Shown here: positions 7,819 through 12,830 of the stretch, piece by piece | Layout of the letters: each line of letters begins with the position of its first letter | Numbering within the stretch: position 1 is the stretch's first letter | DNA from: Thermoplasmata archaeon | GTDB taxonomy: Archaea > Thermoplasmatota > Thermoplasmata > Thermoplasmatales > Thermoplasmataceae | Reading direction: 5' to 3' | DNA length: 12,830 nt | Assembly: GCA_021835265.1 (NCBI GenBank) | Contig: JAKBQK010000481.1 | Span: 1 to 12,830 of the forward strand | Notes under the pieces: model-generated | Seen by the model: only the letters and a program-made list of their open reading frames with translations | Databases searched by the model: none | What the model was told of the DNA's origin: nothing | Translations under genes and position numbers: made by a program

Positions 7819-8751
7819 TTAGCAAGCGACGATTTTCATTATCTCCCTCGGCTTTTCTCCAGCCTCCATGTTTGATATGACCATGAGGTTGTACGCAATG
7901 GCCTTTAGGCCCATTGCATTATCATAAGACCTGCTCCTTGTGTACCAGGCATTCTCACACTGCAGGATCTCCTCCAGGATGGAGAATGTCCGCTCTATTT
8001 CCCACCTGAGGGAATAGAGCGCAGAGTATTCCGGCCTGAGATCAATCCCGATCCTCCTGTTCACCGGCAATCGTTCAGGAACAATGCCCCTCCTCCTGTT
8101 TGTGTCAATTACAGGAAGGGCATGGGTGTTCTCAAACACATAATCGTATGTGTCTGAGGTATCGTATGCAGAGTCTGCAAGAATATAGGAGAAATTCCTC
8201 ACAGAATCCACCATATCATGGGAGACCCTGGAATCATGGATATTTCCCCTGGTGATCAGCCAGCCCATGATCAGGAGGGAATCAACATCCAGTGTCATGT
8301 GGCACTTGCGTCCGTAAGACCACCCCTTGGTGGTCTTGGACCATCCACTCTCAGGATCCTTATAATTTCCCCAGTATTTTCTCCTCATTGCAGTGGAATA
8401 CTTGCAGGTGTGGACCATGAAGGAATCCACCGCTGCAATGGATTCCATGGAATACAGCAACGATATCTCCCTGTTTATTGCATGCAGATCAAGGAGCCTT
8501 GCCCTCCTTGATAGGGTCTGGAAGCTTGGTATTTCCTTGAGGCCGGCCATTCCCAGATATTCCTCATGGTTGGTGAGGAATATCCTGGCCGATCTGTAGG
8601 ATATGGAGAAGATCTGCAACAGCACGAGGAGCTTCAGGATCTGGCGATCAGTGTACTCTCTCTTCCGATCATCAGGCAAAACAATATTGTCCATGATCTC
8701 CATGATCAACGGGATATGCTTCTCCGGCATAGACCTATTCTCATTCGGCAT
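7819..8751 (-). CDS. DDE transposase, IS4/IS5 superfamily
   Basis: A 310-residue RNase H-fold transposase that cuts and rejoins the ends of its own element. The DDE triad is visible: Asp in AAVDSF (about residue 108), Asp in YILADSAYD (about 191), and Glu in LRWEIERTFSILEE (about 252). The last motif fits the IS4-type spacing Y-(2)-R-(3)-E, with Glu where the family usually has Lys six residues on. The N-terminal helices (REYTDRQILKLLVLLQIF) are typical of the DNA-binding part. The frame is full length and unbroken, so the element may still move. ATG start at 8749-8751 lies just inside the right inverted repeat. Three plus-strand frames over the same DNA are antisense shadows. Confidence 0.93.
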   Translation of the reverse strand: MPNENRSMPEKHIPLIMEIMDNIVLPDDRKREYTDRQILKLLVLLQIFSISYRSARIFLTNHEEYLGMAGLKEIPSFQTLSRRARLLDLHAINREISLLYSMESIAAVDSFMVHTCKYSTAMRRKYWGNYKDPESGWSKTTKGWSYGRKCHMTLDVDSLLIMGWLITRGNIHDSRVSHDMVDSVRNFSYILADSAYDTSDTYDYVFENTHALPVIDTNRRRGIVPERLPVNRRIGIDLRPEYSALYSLRWEIERTFSILEEILQCENAWYTRSRSYDNAMGLKAIAYNLMVISNMEAGEKPREIMKIVAC

Positions 8752-8787
8752 ATAATGTTCGACATCTGTCTGACATTCTATGAAATG

Positions 8788-8799
8788 TGAGACACCCTA
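8788..8799 (-). repeat. Right terminal inverted repeat of the IS
   Basis: TGAGACACCCTA, perfect inverse of 7803-7814; similarity inside the first 12 bases then falls off quickly. Confidence 0.88.
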
Positions 8800-8807
8800 C
8801 GAATTTA
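8800..8807 (+). repeat. Right target-site repeat of the insertion sequence
   Basis: CGAATTTA directly abuts the right end; partner of AGAATTTA at 7795-7802 with one mismatch. Confidence 0.45.
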
Positions 8808-8950
8808 GAATAATCCTTATGAGTTCATCTTGAATGAAATTCATTATAATAAAAAGGATACTTTCAAGGTCCAACAAAGCAGGTTATATAACGATAGAAG
8901 GGTTCAATTTCTGAATCCTCTTCAATATATACACTCTCCTCAAAGTTAAT

Positions 8951-9033
8951 CTGGATATAAGCAAGTAAGTATGACTAACTTATTCTCCTTAAGAGAAAGC
9001 AAGAAATTCATAGAAGCTGGTGCTTATATTCAG
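8951..9033. repeat. Nested inverted repeat in the gene-free stretch
   Basis: CTGGATATAAGCA (8951-8963) and TGCTTATATTCAG (9021-9033) pair in 12 of 13 bases plus strand to plus strand. Inside the 57-base loop, TTCTC and GAGAA around CTTAA form a second small hairpin. The nesting suggests a folded transcript or a small element's ends, but there is no matching promoter or coding content. Confidence 0.4.
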
Positions 9034-9207
9034 ATATAATACAATGATTGCTTCCTACTTTGCGTTTTTTTGAGGAGAGGAGAAAATTGGGATAATATTT
9101 AGAAGGGAGTGCGAGTATCCATCCAGTTCATGGATTAGATAATGCAGGGGAAAAATGGAATTTCTAAGATTCAATTAAGATCTTATGGATACAAAAAAAT
9201 CTGAATT

Positions 9208-9216
9208 GATTTATAG
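9208..9216 (+). promoter_or_regulatory. TATA box of the second GT4 gene
   Basis: GATTTATAG is centred about 25 bases before the TTG at 9237. This is the expected distance for transcription to start at or beside the start codon, so the message would be leaderless or nearly so. An AAGGA at 9228-9232 could also act as a weak ribosome site. Confidence 0.55.
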
Positions 9217-9236
9217 ACAAATTCAATAAGGAACCA

Positions 9237-10322
9237 TTGAAAATTCTATGGCTTGCCCATCGTGATCCTCTTAATCCAAGAGCTGGGGGTGCAGAACGTT
9301 CAATATCAGAAGTATGCTCCAGACTTTCAATTAAGGGTTACGAGGTTTCTGTTCTTTCGGCTGGTTGGAATAGGTGCAAATCTTATGAATTTTTTAGGGG
9401 CTATAAAATAAGGAGATTTGGAAACAGTCTATCCCTTCATTTATACGTTCCGCTGTACCTCTTGAAGTACACGCCTGACATAGTAGTGAACGATCTAGGA
9501 CATGCAATTCCCTGGCCCTCCTCTACTTTTCTTAGAAAACAAGGGATAATATTCTTTAGGCATTTACACGCTAGGTCACTGCCAGGACAGGTTAACAGGC
9601 TCCTTGCGCTGTTTATTACCGCTGTTGAGAAGGGCTATTTTCTCCTTTACCACAACTATAAATTCATTACGGAATCCTCCACTTCTGTTGCTGATCTAAA
9701 GGGAATAGGGATCAGAAGTTCAAACATTATCAAAATACCTCCCGGAGTTGACACAGCTATCTACATGAGATCTCCCAAGACAGAATATCCGTCGTTGGTA
9801 TACTTTGGAGGATTTAGAAAATACAAGAGACCGGGGGAGGCGGTATGGATATTTGAGCAGATCCATAAAATCGTTTCTAAAGCAAAGTTGATTGTAATCG
9901 GGTCAGGCCCTGAACTCAATCATGTCAAAGAATTGGTGGAATCAAATGGACTCAGTAATTCTGTGGCTTTCACAGGGAGAATTCCTGATAAAGAACTGGT
10001 CCCCATCATATCAAGCAGCTGGGTTAACCTCCACACATCACGGACTGAGGGTTGGGGGCTCTCCATCATCGAAGCATCCGCTGCTGGTACTCCCACTGTT
10101 GCCTATTCCGTTCCGGGGGTGGTGGACACTATTGAAGACGGCATAAATGGGTTCAAGGTCGACGACAATAACAGGAATGCCTTTGTAGATACAGTCCTTA
10201 AAATATTGGAAAACCCAAAGCCCCTATGGGAATCCTCCCGCACCGTCGCCGAAAAATATTCGTGGGAAGATACCGCGAGGTTGTGGGATAAAGCCATCAG
10301 GGAAGTACTGGAGAAGAAATGA
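9237..10322 (+). CDS. GT4-family glycosyltransferase (GT-B fold)
   Basis: A textbook GT4 enzyme of 361 residues. The N-terminal domain opens MKILWLAHRDPLNPRAGGAE, with the AGGAE loop at 16-20. Then come the domain link and the second Rossmann domain beginning at SLVYFGGFRKYKRP. EGWGLSIIEASAAGTPTVAY at about 271-290 is the E-x7-E site that holds the sugar nucleotide. The protein ends in the usual C-terminal helix (YSWEDTARLWDKAIREVL) that folds back on the first domain. Soluble, so it acts at the inner membrane face, adding a sugar with retention. The closest family naming would be a mannosyl- or glucosyl-type transferase; the donor is unknown. TTG start, fixed by the classical N-terminus and by the TATA box 25 bases upstream. 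Codon use is a little more GC-rich than in the leftward cluster genes. Confidence 0.95.
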   Translation: MKILWLAHRDPLNPRAGGAERSISEVCSRLSIKGYEVSVLSAGWNRCKSYEFFRGYKIRRFGNSLSLHLYVPLYLLKYTPDIVVNDLGHAIPWPSSTFLRKQGIIFFRHLHARSLPGQVNRLLALFITAVEKGYFLLYHNYKFITESSTSVADLKGIGIRSSNIIKIPPGVDTAIYMRSPKTEYPSLVYFGGFRKYKRPGEAVWIFEQIHKIVSKAKLIVIGSGPELNHVKELVESNGLSNSVAFTGRIPDKELVPIISSSWVNLHTSRTEGWGLSIIEASAAGTPTVAYSVPGVVDTIEDGINGFKVDDNNRNAFVDTVLKILENPKPLWESSRTVAEKYSWEDTARLWDKAIREVLEKK

Positions 10323-10344
10323 AAGGACTAAGGACGACCCCCAA

Positions 10345-11229
10345 TCACAACCTTGAAAGTCTTTTTTCAATAGCTAAAGTGAGATTCGCTATGGCCTCCA
10401 TTAAATCAACCTGCCCTTTCCTTATATTGTACAGTAATCTGTAGAACCCCTCTACCTGGTTTTCAGTATGTGTAATCTTGCCTTTCAGTTCCCCTGATAG
10501 CGCTGTGAGATCATCCAGACCGGATTTTATAGGCCTGAAATGACCATCAATGGAAGTTTTAAGCATTTCATTGAACTCAAGAATATCTGTCAGCTTCGGG
10601 CGCCTGGAACTGTAGTATTTTACCGGCTGAGGAAGTAGAAGTCTATCTTGCGACTTTGTCACCATTATTCCAAGGAGAAGAAGCATTTCCTTTATCTCCT
10701 TCACGGACCTGCCCCACTCCTTCGACATGTATGCAAGCCCATTTGCTTGGTTCTGCCCAGTCATTAGTCGGACCAGTACTGCCTTGGAGATAACCTCAAA
10801 TGTTTCATCATTAGGTATTTTCCCTCCTCCGGGTAGGTGTATGTGCACCCCCCGTTCATCAGGGGTCTTTCGGCCACCTTTTTTCTCTCGGGAACTTTCA
10901 TGCCCTCTACTAGAGGTTCCCTCTGAAAGATAATTGCGTCCGCTCAACTTCTTCACATCTTCATCGGAAAAGAGTGGATGTTTCATAATGAGTTTTCCGT
11001 TCTGCCCATATTCCGGAATTGTAAATACAGGTAATTTGGCCTGTGCTAGAAAGCTCTCCTTAACAGTTTTAGCCATCAGGACCATTTCCGGATTTTCCCT
11101 TATGAATTTCCGCACGGTGCGTGGATCCCTTCCGCTTTTCCTGGCAATTGCGGAAGGTTTTATGTTATCCACATAGAGATTGATTATCCTGTCTACCTCC
11201 TTGGGGCTGAGGGAGCTTTTCCTTGACAT
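10345..11229 (-). CDS. Helix-turn-helix protein with C-terminal coiled coil, function unknown
   Basis: Family not recognised. The N-terminal part (SPKEVDRIINLYVDNIKPSA followed by IARKSGRDPRTVRKFIREN) is a clear helix-turn-helix of the resolvase/homeodomain-like kind. A basic, disordered linker follows (SSRGHESSREKKGGRK), then a compact helical region (AYMSKEWGRSVKEIKEMLLL) that may be a second winged helix, and a C-terminal run of heptad-like helices (SGLDDLTALSGELKGKITH to the end) suited to coiled-coil dimerisation. The ATG at 11227-11229 is preferred: a TATATAA box lies 25-36 bases before it, right for a leaderless mRNA. A TTG 15 codons upstream (11272-11274) is open too but would lie upstream of the box. 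It converges with the GT4 gene and borders a gene-free, hairpin-bearing region. Role as regulator, replication or mobile-element protein is open. Confidence 0.75.
   Translation of the reverse strand: MSRKSSLSPKEVDRIINLYVDNIKPSAIARKSGRDPRTVRKFIRENPEMVLMAKTVKESFLAQAKLPVFTIPEYGQNGKLIMKHPLFSDEDVKKLSGRNYLSEGTSSRGHESSREKKGGRKTPDERGVHIHLPGGGKIPNDETFEVISKAVLVRLMTGQNQANGLAYMSKEWGRSVKEIKEMLLLLGIMVTKSQDRLLLPQPVKYYSSRRPKLTDILEFNEMLKTSIDGHFRPIKSGLDDLTALSGELKGKITHTENQVEGFYRLLYNIRKGQVDLMEAIANLTLAIEKRLSRL
10362..10367 (+). terminator. T-run after the second GT4 gene
   Basis: Six T, 40 bases beyond the GT4 stop and inside the 3' end of the convergent gene. An archaeal T-run terminator is plausible. Confidence 0.25.
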
Positions 11230-11253
11230 ACTTACCAGTTTAGGATTGATCTT

Positions 11254-11265
11254 GGTTATATACGG
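11254..11265 (-). promoter_or_regulatory. TATA box of the helix-turn-helix gene
   Basis: The minus strand reads CCGTATATAACC, centred about 30 bases before the ATG at 11229. The box falls inside the N-terminal extension implied by the upstream TTG, which argues against that start. Confidence 0.6.
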
Positions 11266-11274
11266 TTTATTCAA

Positions 11275-12120
11275 TTAGGTACATATAAGAAACATAAAAC
11301 ATACATATAATATGCATATGAAAGCTAGTTAGTTTTATAACTTATTAAAATAACATATTGTTATTTGGTAATTGACCCCAAGAAACCCTTGCAGTTTCTG
11401 CAAGCTTTCAAATGATGGAAAAAGCCATCATGAGAGAAATAAAATTGTGAAAAATTTGTTTCGTCGAACTACTGAGGAATCGCCTGTAATTAAAAATAAT
11501 ACCTCATAAATCACATTGACAAACTCGTCTTGGGTTTCAGAATTACAAGTATTGTTTTTATGGACTCTGCGGATTAATTTGTCGTATCCCTATTGATACT
11601 TTCTGAAAAGACGCATGAAGGGCATCTACCGAGGGAATTCACTTTGTTCTCAAAATGAACATTGCTTCAACGGCGAACGGGAATTAACTCCTAATGGAAA
11701 CTTGAAGCTATCCGGGAATTGCAGCGTTGCCCAGCACAGGAAAAACATCGGTAATAACAGCGCCAAGCATGGGCGCAGTTGAGAGAAAAAGATTATTATA
11801 GGGTTCCAATCGCACATGTGTATTTTTATACATTAATTGCAGGAAATGGACTGTCCCGATAATTCTAATGGAGGTATATATTCGGCCTTAACTGCCCTAT
11901 GAACCAATAAAAGAAAATGCAAGCAAGGGAATCTGCAATGGCTGTCTGCATTGAGGTTGGTGACGGCGGTGCAATCCACAAGAAAGTGTGAAGGCGCGAA
12001 GTTTATCATTCGACTGGAGTCTGCGCTCTGCTTCGTACAACTGGGAAACAAAAATGTAATTCCGTGAATGATGCATGGGCAGATCGGGGGATCTGTCCAC
12101 TGCATGCCGCGAGATTCACC
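11275..12120. other. Long gene-free accessory stretch
   Basis: About 850 bases with no supported gene. The left 160 bases are very AT-rich and hold a cluster of ACATATA-like motifs (11280-11325), then three perfect hairpins (11348-11431). The right part is more GC-rich, has short protein-like pieces in all frames, and smaller dyads: GCGCC/GGCGC at 11760-11776, CACATGTG at 11813-11820, and CAGATC/GATCTG at 12080-12095. Three copies of GGGAATT lie at 11633, 11679 and 11714. Two overlapping minus-strand frames near 11833-12105 lack motifs and are probably chance. It may be a decayed mobile element or a non-coding functional region. Confidence 0.45.
11348..11431. repeat. Three successive perfect hairpins
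   Basis: Within 84 bases lie AAATAACA-TAT-TGTTATTT (11348-11366), CTTGCAG-TTT-CTGCAAG (11388-11404) and ATGATGG-AAAAAG-CCATCAT (11412-11431), all with perfect arms of 8, 7 and 7 bases. They differ in sequence, so they are separate structures rather than copies. The series could be a folded RNA, a protein-binding or recombination site, or a replication-related element. Confidence 0.6.
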
Positions 12121-12285
12121 CTAACCCTTTTCGGGAGTCTTCCTTTCATCACACTCTGCGCAGTAATTCATATGCGCGGCGGCAAGCTGGAAGGCAGTGG
12201 GCCTGTACATGCCAGGCATGCCGGATTTCTCTATTTCATCAGCGATATCCCTGAGATAGGAGATGTATTTGCTTACTTCATTCAT
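12121..12285 (-). CDS. Small 54-residue protein, function unknown
   Basis: Family not recognised. From ATG at 12283-12285 the minus strand encodes 54 residues ending in TAG at 12121-12123. The first half is an amphipathic helix (NEVSKYISYLRDIADEIEKS). A turn (GMPGMYRPT), a second helix (FQLAAAHMNYCAEC) and a charged tail (DERKTPEKG) follow. The CAEC pair could bind a metal or form a disulphide. An in-frame TGA just upstream fixes the start. A TTATTTA element lies about 32 bases upstream. It is divergent from the ribbon-helix-helix gene, with the dyad at 12327-12354 between them, so the two may be a co-regulated pair. A plus-strand frame over the same DNA is less protein-like. Confidence 0.6.
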   Translation of the reverse strand: MNEVSKYISYLRDIADEIEKSGMPGMYRPTAFQLAAAHMNYCAECDERKTPEKG

Positions 12286-12326
12286 TTTTCATCATGTAAC
12301 CAATACTAAATGGTAAATAAGGATAT

Positions 12327-12354
12327 CGGTCTATCGGTATACCGAGCTAAACCG
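12327..12354. promoter_or_regulatory. Likely operator of CGGT/ACCG half-sites
   Basis: Two CGGT half-sites (12327-12330, 12335-12338) face two ACCG half-sites (12341-12344, 12351-12354). The middle pair forms the perfect 12-base palindrome TCGGTATACCGA (12334-12345). It lies between two divergent small genes and just upstream of the TATA box of a ribbon-helix-helix gene. That is where an autoregulatory site of such a protein is normally found. Confidence 0.6.
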
Positions 12355-12361
12355 TTATGAT

Positions 12362-12369
12362 GATATACC
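12362..12369 (+). promoter_or_regulatory. TATA box of the ribbon-helix-helix gene
   Basis: GATATACC is centred about 25 bases before the ATG at 12390, supporting that start and a leaderless mRNA rather than the upstream ATG at 12357. Confidence 0.5.
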
Positions 12370-12389
12370 TTTCAGGTTATCACCAGCAC

Positions 12390-12557
12390 ATGGCATCCGG
12401 CGACAAGACTGAGAGAAAGAAGACTTCAATATCCATCGACCCTCAAATCTGGGACAGGTGGCTGCATTTTGTCCTGGACAGGACGGGGTCAATGAGGAAA
12501 ACCAGCGAGGAGCTGGAAAAAGCCCTTGTTCATTACATGGAATGCGACATATCATGA
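12390..12557 (+). CDS. Ribbon-helix-helix DNA-binding protein (CopG/MetJ/Arc type)
   Basis: A 55-residue protein with the full ribbon-helix-helix plan. After a basic lead-in (DKTERKK), the strand TSISIDPQ would pair with that of a second subunit and lie in the major groove. Helix one is IWDRWLHFVLDRTG, and helix two is KTSEELEKALVHYME. Such dimers repress their own and neighbouring genes, as in CopG and many antitoxins. The ATG at 12390 is chosen over that at 12357 because a TATA-like box sits 25 bases ahead of it. The CGGT/ACCG dyad upstream is a natural operator, and the 54-residue gene on the other side may be its partner. A toxin-antitoxin role is possible, but no toxin fold is seen. Confidence 0.78.
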   Translation: MASGDKTERKKTSISIDPQIWDRWLHFVLDRTGSMRKTSEELEKALVHYMECDIS

Positions 12558-12707
12558 TTCGGGGAATATCAATGGGCCCCCGGCCTTATGCATAAACGCC
12601 ATGGTGCCGGCCATCCTGGCATTCATCTATGATTCAGGAGAAAGGGGTGTTAAGCCTGCATGAATAAGGGGATTGCCATGCACAAATTCCTTTCCTCTCT
12701 CCCGGGA

Positions 12708-12830
12708 TTATCCTTTGCCGTTCAGATAGTAGCTGCCCTGCACACTCCCGTAATAGGCAACGAGCATGGAACCAACCGACGGATTGAGGGAGTAGGACCG
12801 GTACTGCGGCACTATGGTCAAGTTGTAAGT
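12708..12830 (-). CDS. C-terminal end of an unidentified protein, cut by the window edge
   Basis: The last 40 codons of a minus-strand gene enter at the right edge and end in TAA at 12708-12710. The visible part is polar, tyrosine-rich and probably beta-structured (LNPSVGSMLVAYYGSVQGSY, then YLNGKG), with one sequon-like NLT near its start. This composition fits the end of a secreted or cell-surface protein, but the part seen is too short to name a family. No membrane span or sorting signal is visible in it. Confidence 0.6.
   Translation of the reverse strand, partial: TYNLTIVPQYRSYSLNPSVGSMLVAYYGSVQGSYYLNGKG

Larger units (their letters stand above)
7803..8799 (-). mobile_element. IS4/IS5-superfamily insertion sequence, about 997 bp
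   Basis: The element is bounded by perfect 12-base inverted repeats TAGGGTGTCTCA (7803-7814) and TGAGACACCCTA (8788-8799). One intact transposase gene fills it from end to end, its TAA only a few bases from the left repeat. The flanks carry AGAATTTA and CGAATTTA, a likely 8-bp target duplication with one difference. The alternative is a 2-bp TA duplication with repeats starting at GGG. It is more GC-rich than its host region, consistent with recent arrival. It sits between the membrane protein gene and the second GT4 gene and interrupts no recognisable gene. Confidence 0.9.
8808..9236. other. Gene-free stretch between the IS and the second GT4 gene
   Basis: About 430 AT-rich bases with no supported gene on either strand; open frames are short and lack motifs. 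It holds a 10-base palindrome GTTATATAAC (8884-8893), a 12-of-13 inverted repeat (8951-9033), and the TATA box of the downstream gene near its right end. It may be the worn remains of genes displaced with the IS, or a long promoter region. Confidence 0.5.

Noticed and set aside
8218..8790. Three plus-strand frames across the transposase gene
   Set aside because: Antisense shadows of the intact transposase.
8884..8893. Palindrome GTTATATAAC
   Set aside because: AT-rich ten-base palindromes are common by chance here, and no gene start lies at a fitting distance.
11833..12105. Two overlapping minus-strand frames of 90 and 67 codons
   Set aside because: They overlap in different frames, have no start signals or motifs, and neither looks more protein-like than the other.
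12064..12309. Plus-strand 81-codon frame
   Set aside because: Lies opposite the 54-residue minus-strand gene, which has better helix pattern and charge balance.
12601..12663. Twenty-codon frame MVPAILAFIYDSGERGVKPA
   Set aside because: Reads like a winged-helix start but ends at once; too short to call a gene.
1..12830. CRISPR arrays, tRNA or rRNA genes, and known defence systems
   Set aside because: No regularly spaced repeats, no tRNA cloverleaf signatures and no defence-type protein motifs were seen.

Overview
The window looks like an archaeal chromosome segment, most likely from an acidophilic Thermoplasmatales-type organism (Ferroplasma or Cuniculiplasma relatives). This is inferred from several signs: TATA-like boxes about 25-28 bases upstream of start codons with no Shine-Dalgarno sites (leaderless mRNAs), frequent TTG starts, AT-rich DNA with many AGA/AGG arginine codons, and a large surface protein dense in N-glycosylation sequons. 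No rRNA, tRNA or marker gene is present, so the placement stays tentative.

Layout. Positions 1-10322 form a surface-glycan (glycosyltransfer) island. It holds an FkbM-type methyltransferase broken by a frameshift near its 3' end (96-961), a decayed stretch with gene remnants (962-1842), a GT4 glycosyltransferase (1843-2979, minus), a divergent GT2 glycosyltransferase (3335-4324, plus), a 1108-residue polytopic membrane protein with a large sequon-rich external region (4410-7736, minus), an intact DDE insertion sequence (7803-8799), a gene-free stretch, and a second GT4 glycosyltransferase (9237-10322, plus). Together these would build and place glycans on lipid or surface protein. The methyltransferase would cap or decorate the sugars, and the big membrane protein may be a GT-C-like transferase or polymer handler. 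Remnants, frameshifts and the insertion sequence show that the island is turning over.

Positions 10345-12830 are accessory DNA of a different kind: a helix-turn-helix/coiled-coil protein of unknown function (minus), an 850-base gene-free stretch that opens with three successive perfect hairpins (11348-11431), and a divergent pair of tiny genes (54 aa on minus, a 55-aa ribbon-helix-helix regulator on plus). A dyad of CGGT/ACCG half-sites between the pair looks like an operator. The window ends in the C-terminus of an unidentified minus-strand protein.

Nothing here is clearly a new complete system. The best leads are the giant sequon-rich membrane protein, the triple-hairpin segment, and the small divergent regulator pair with its operator.
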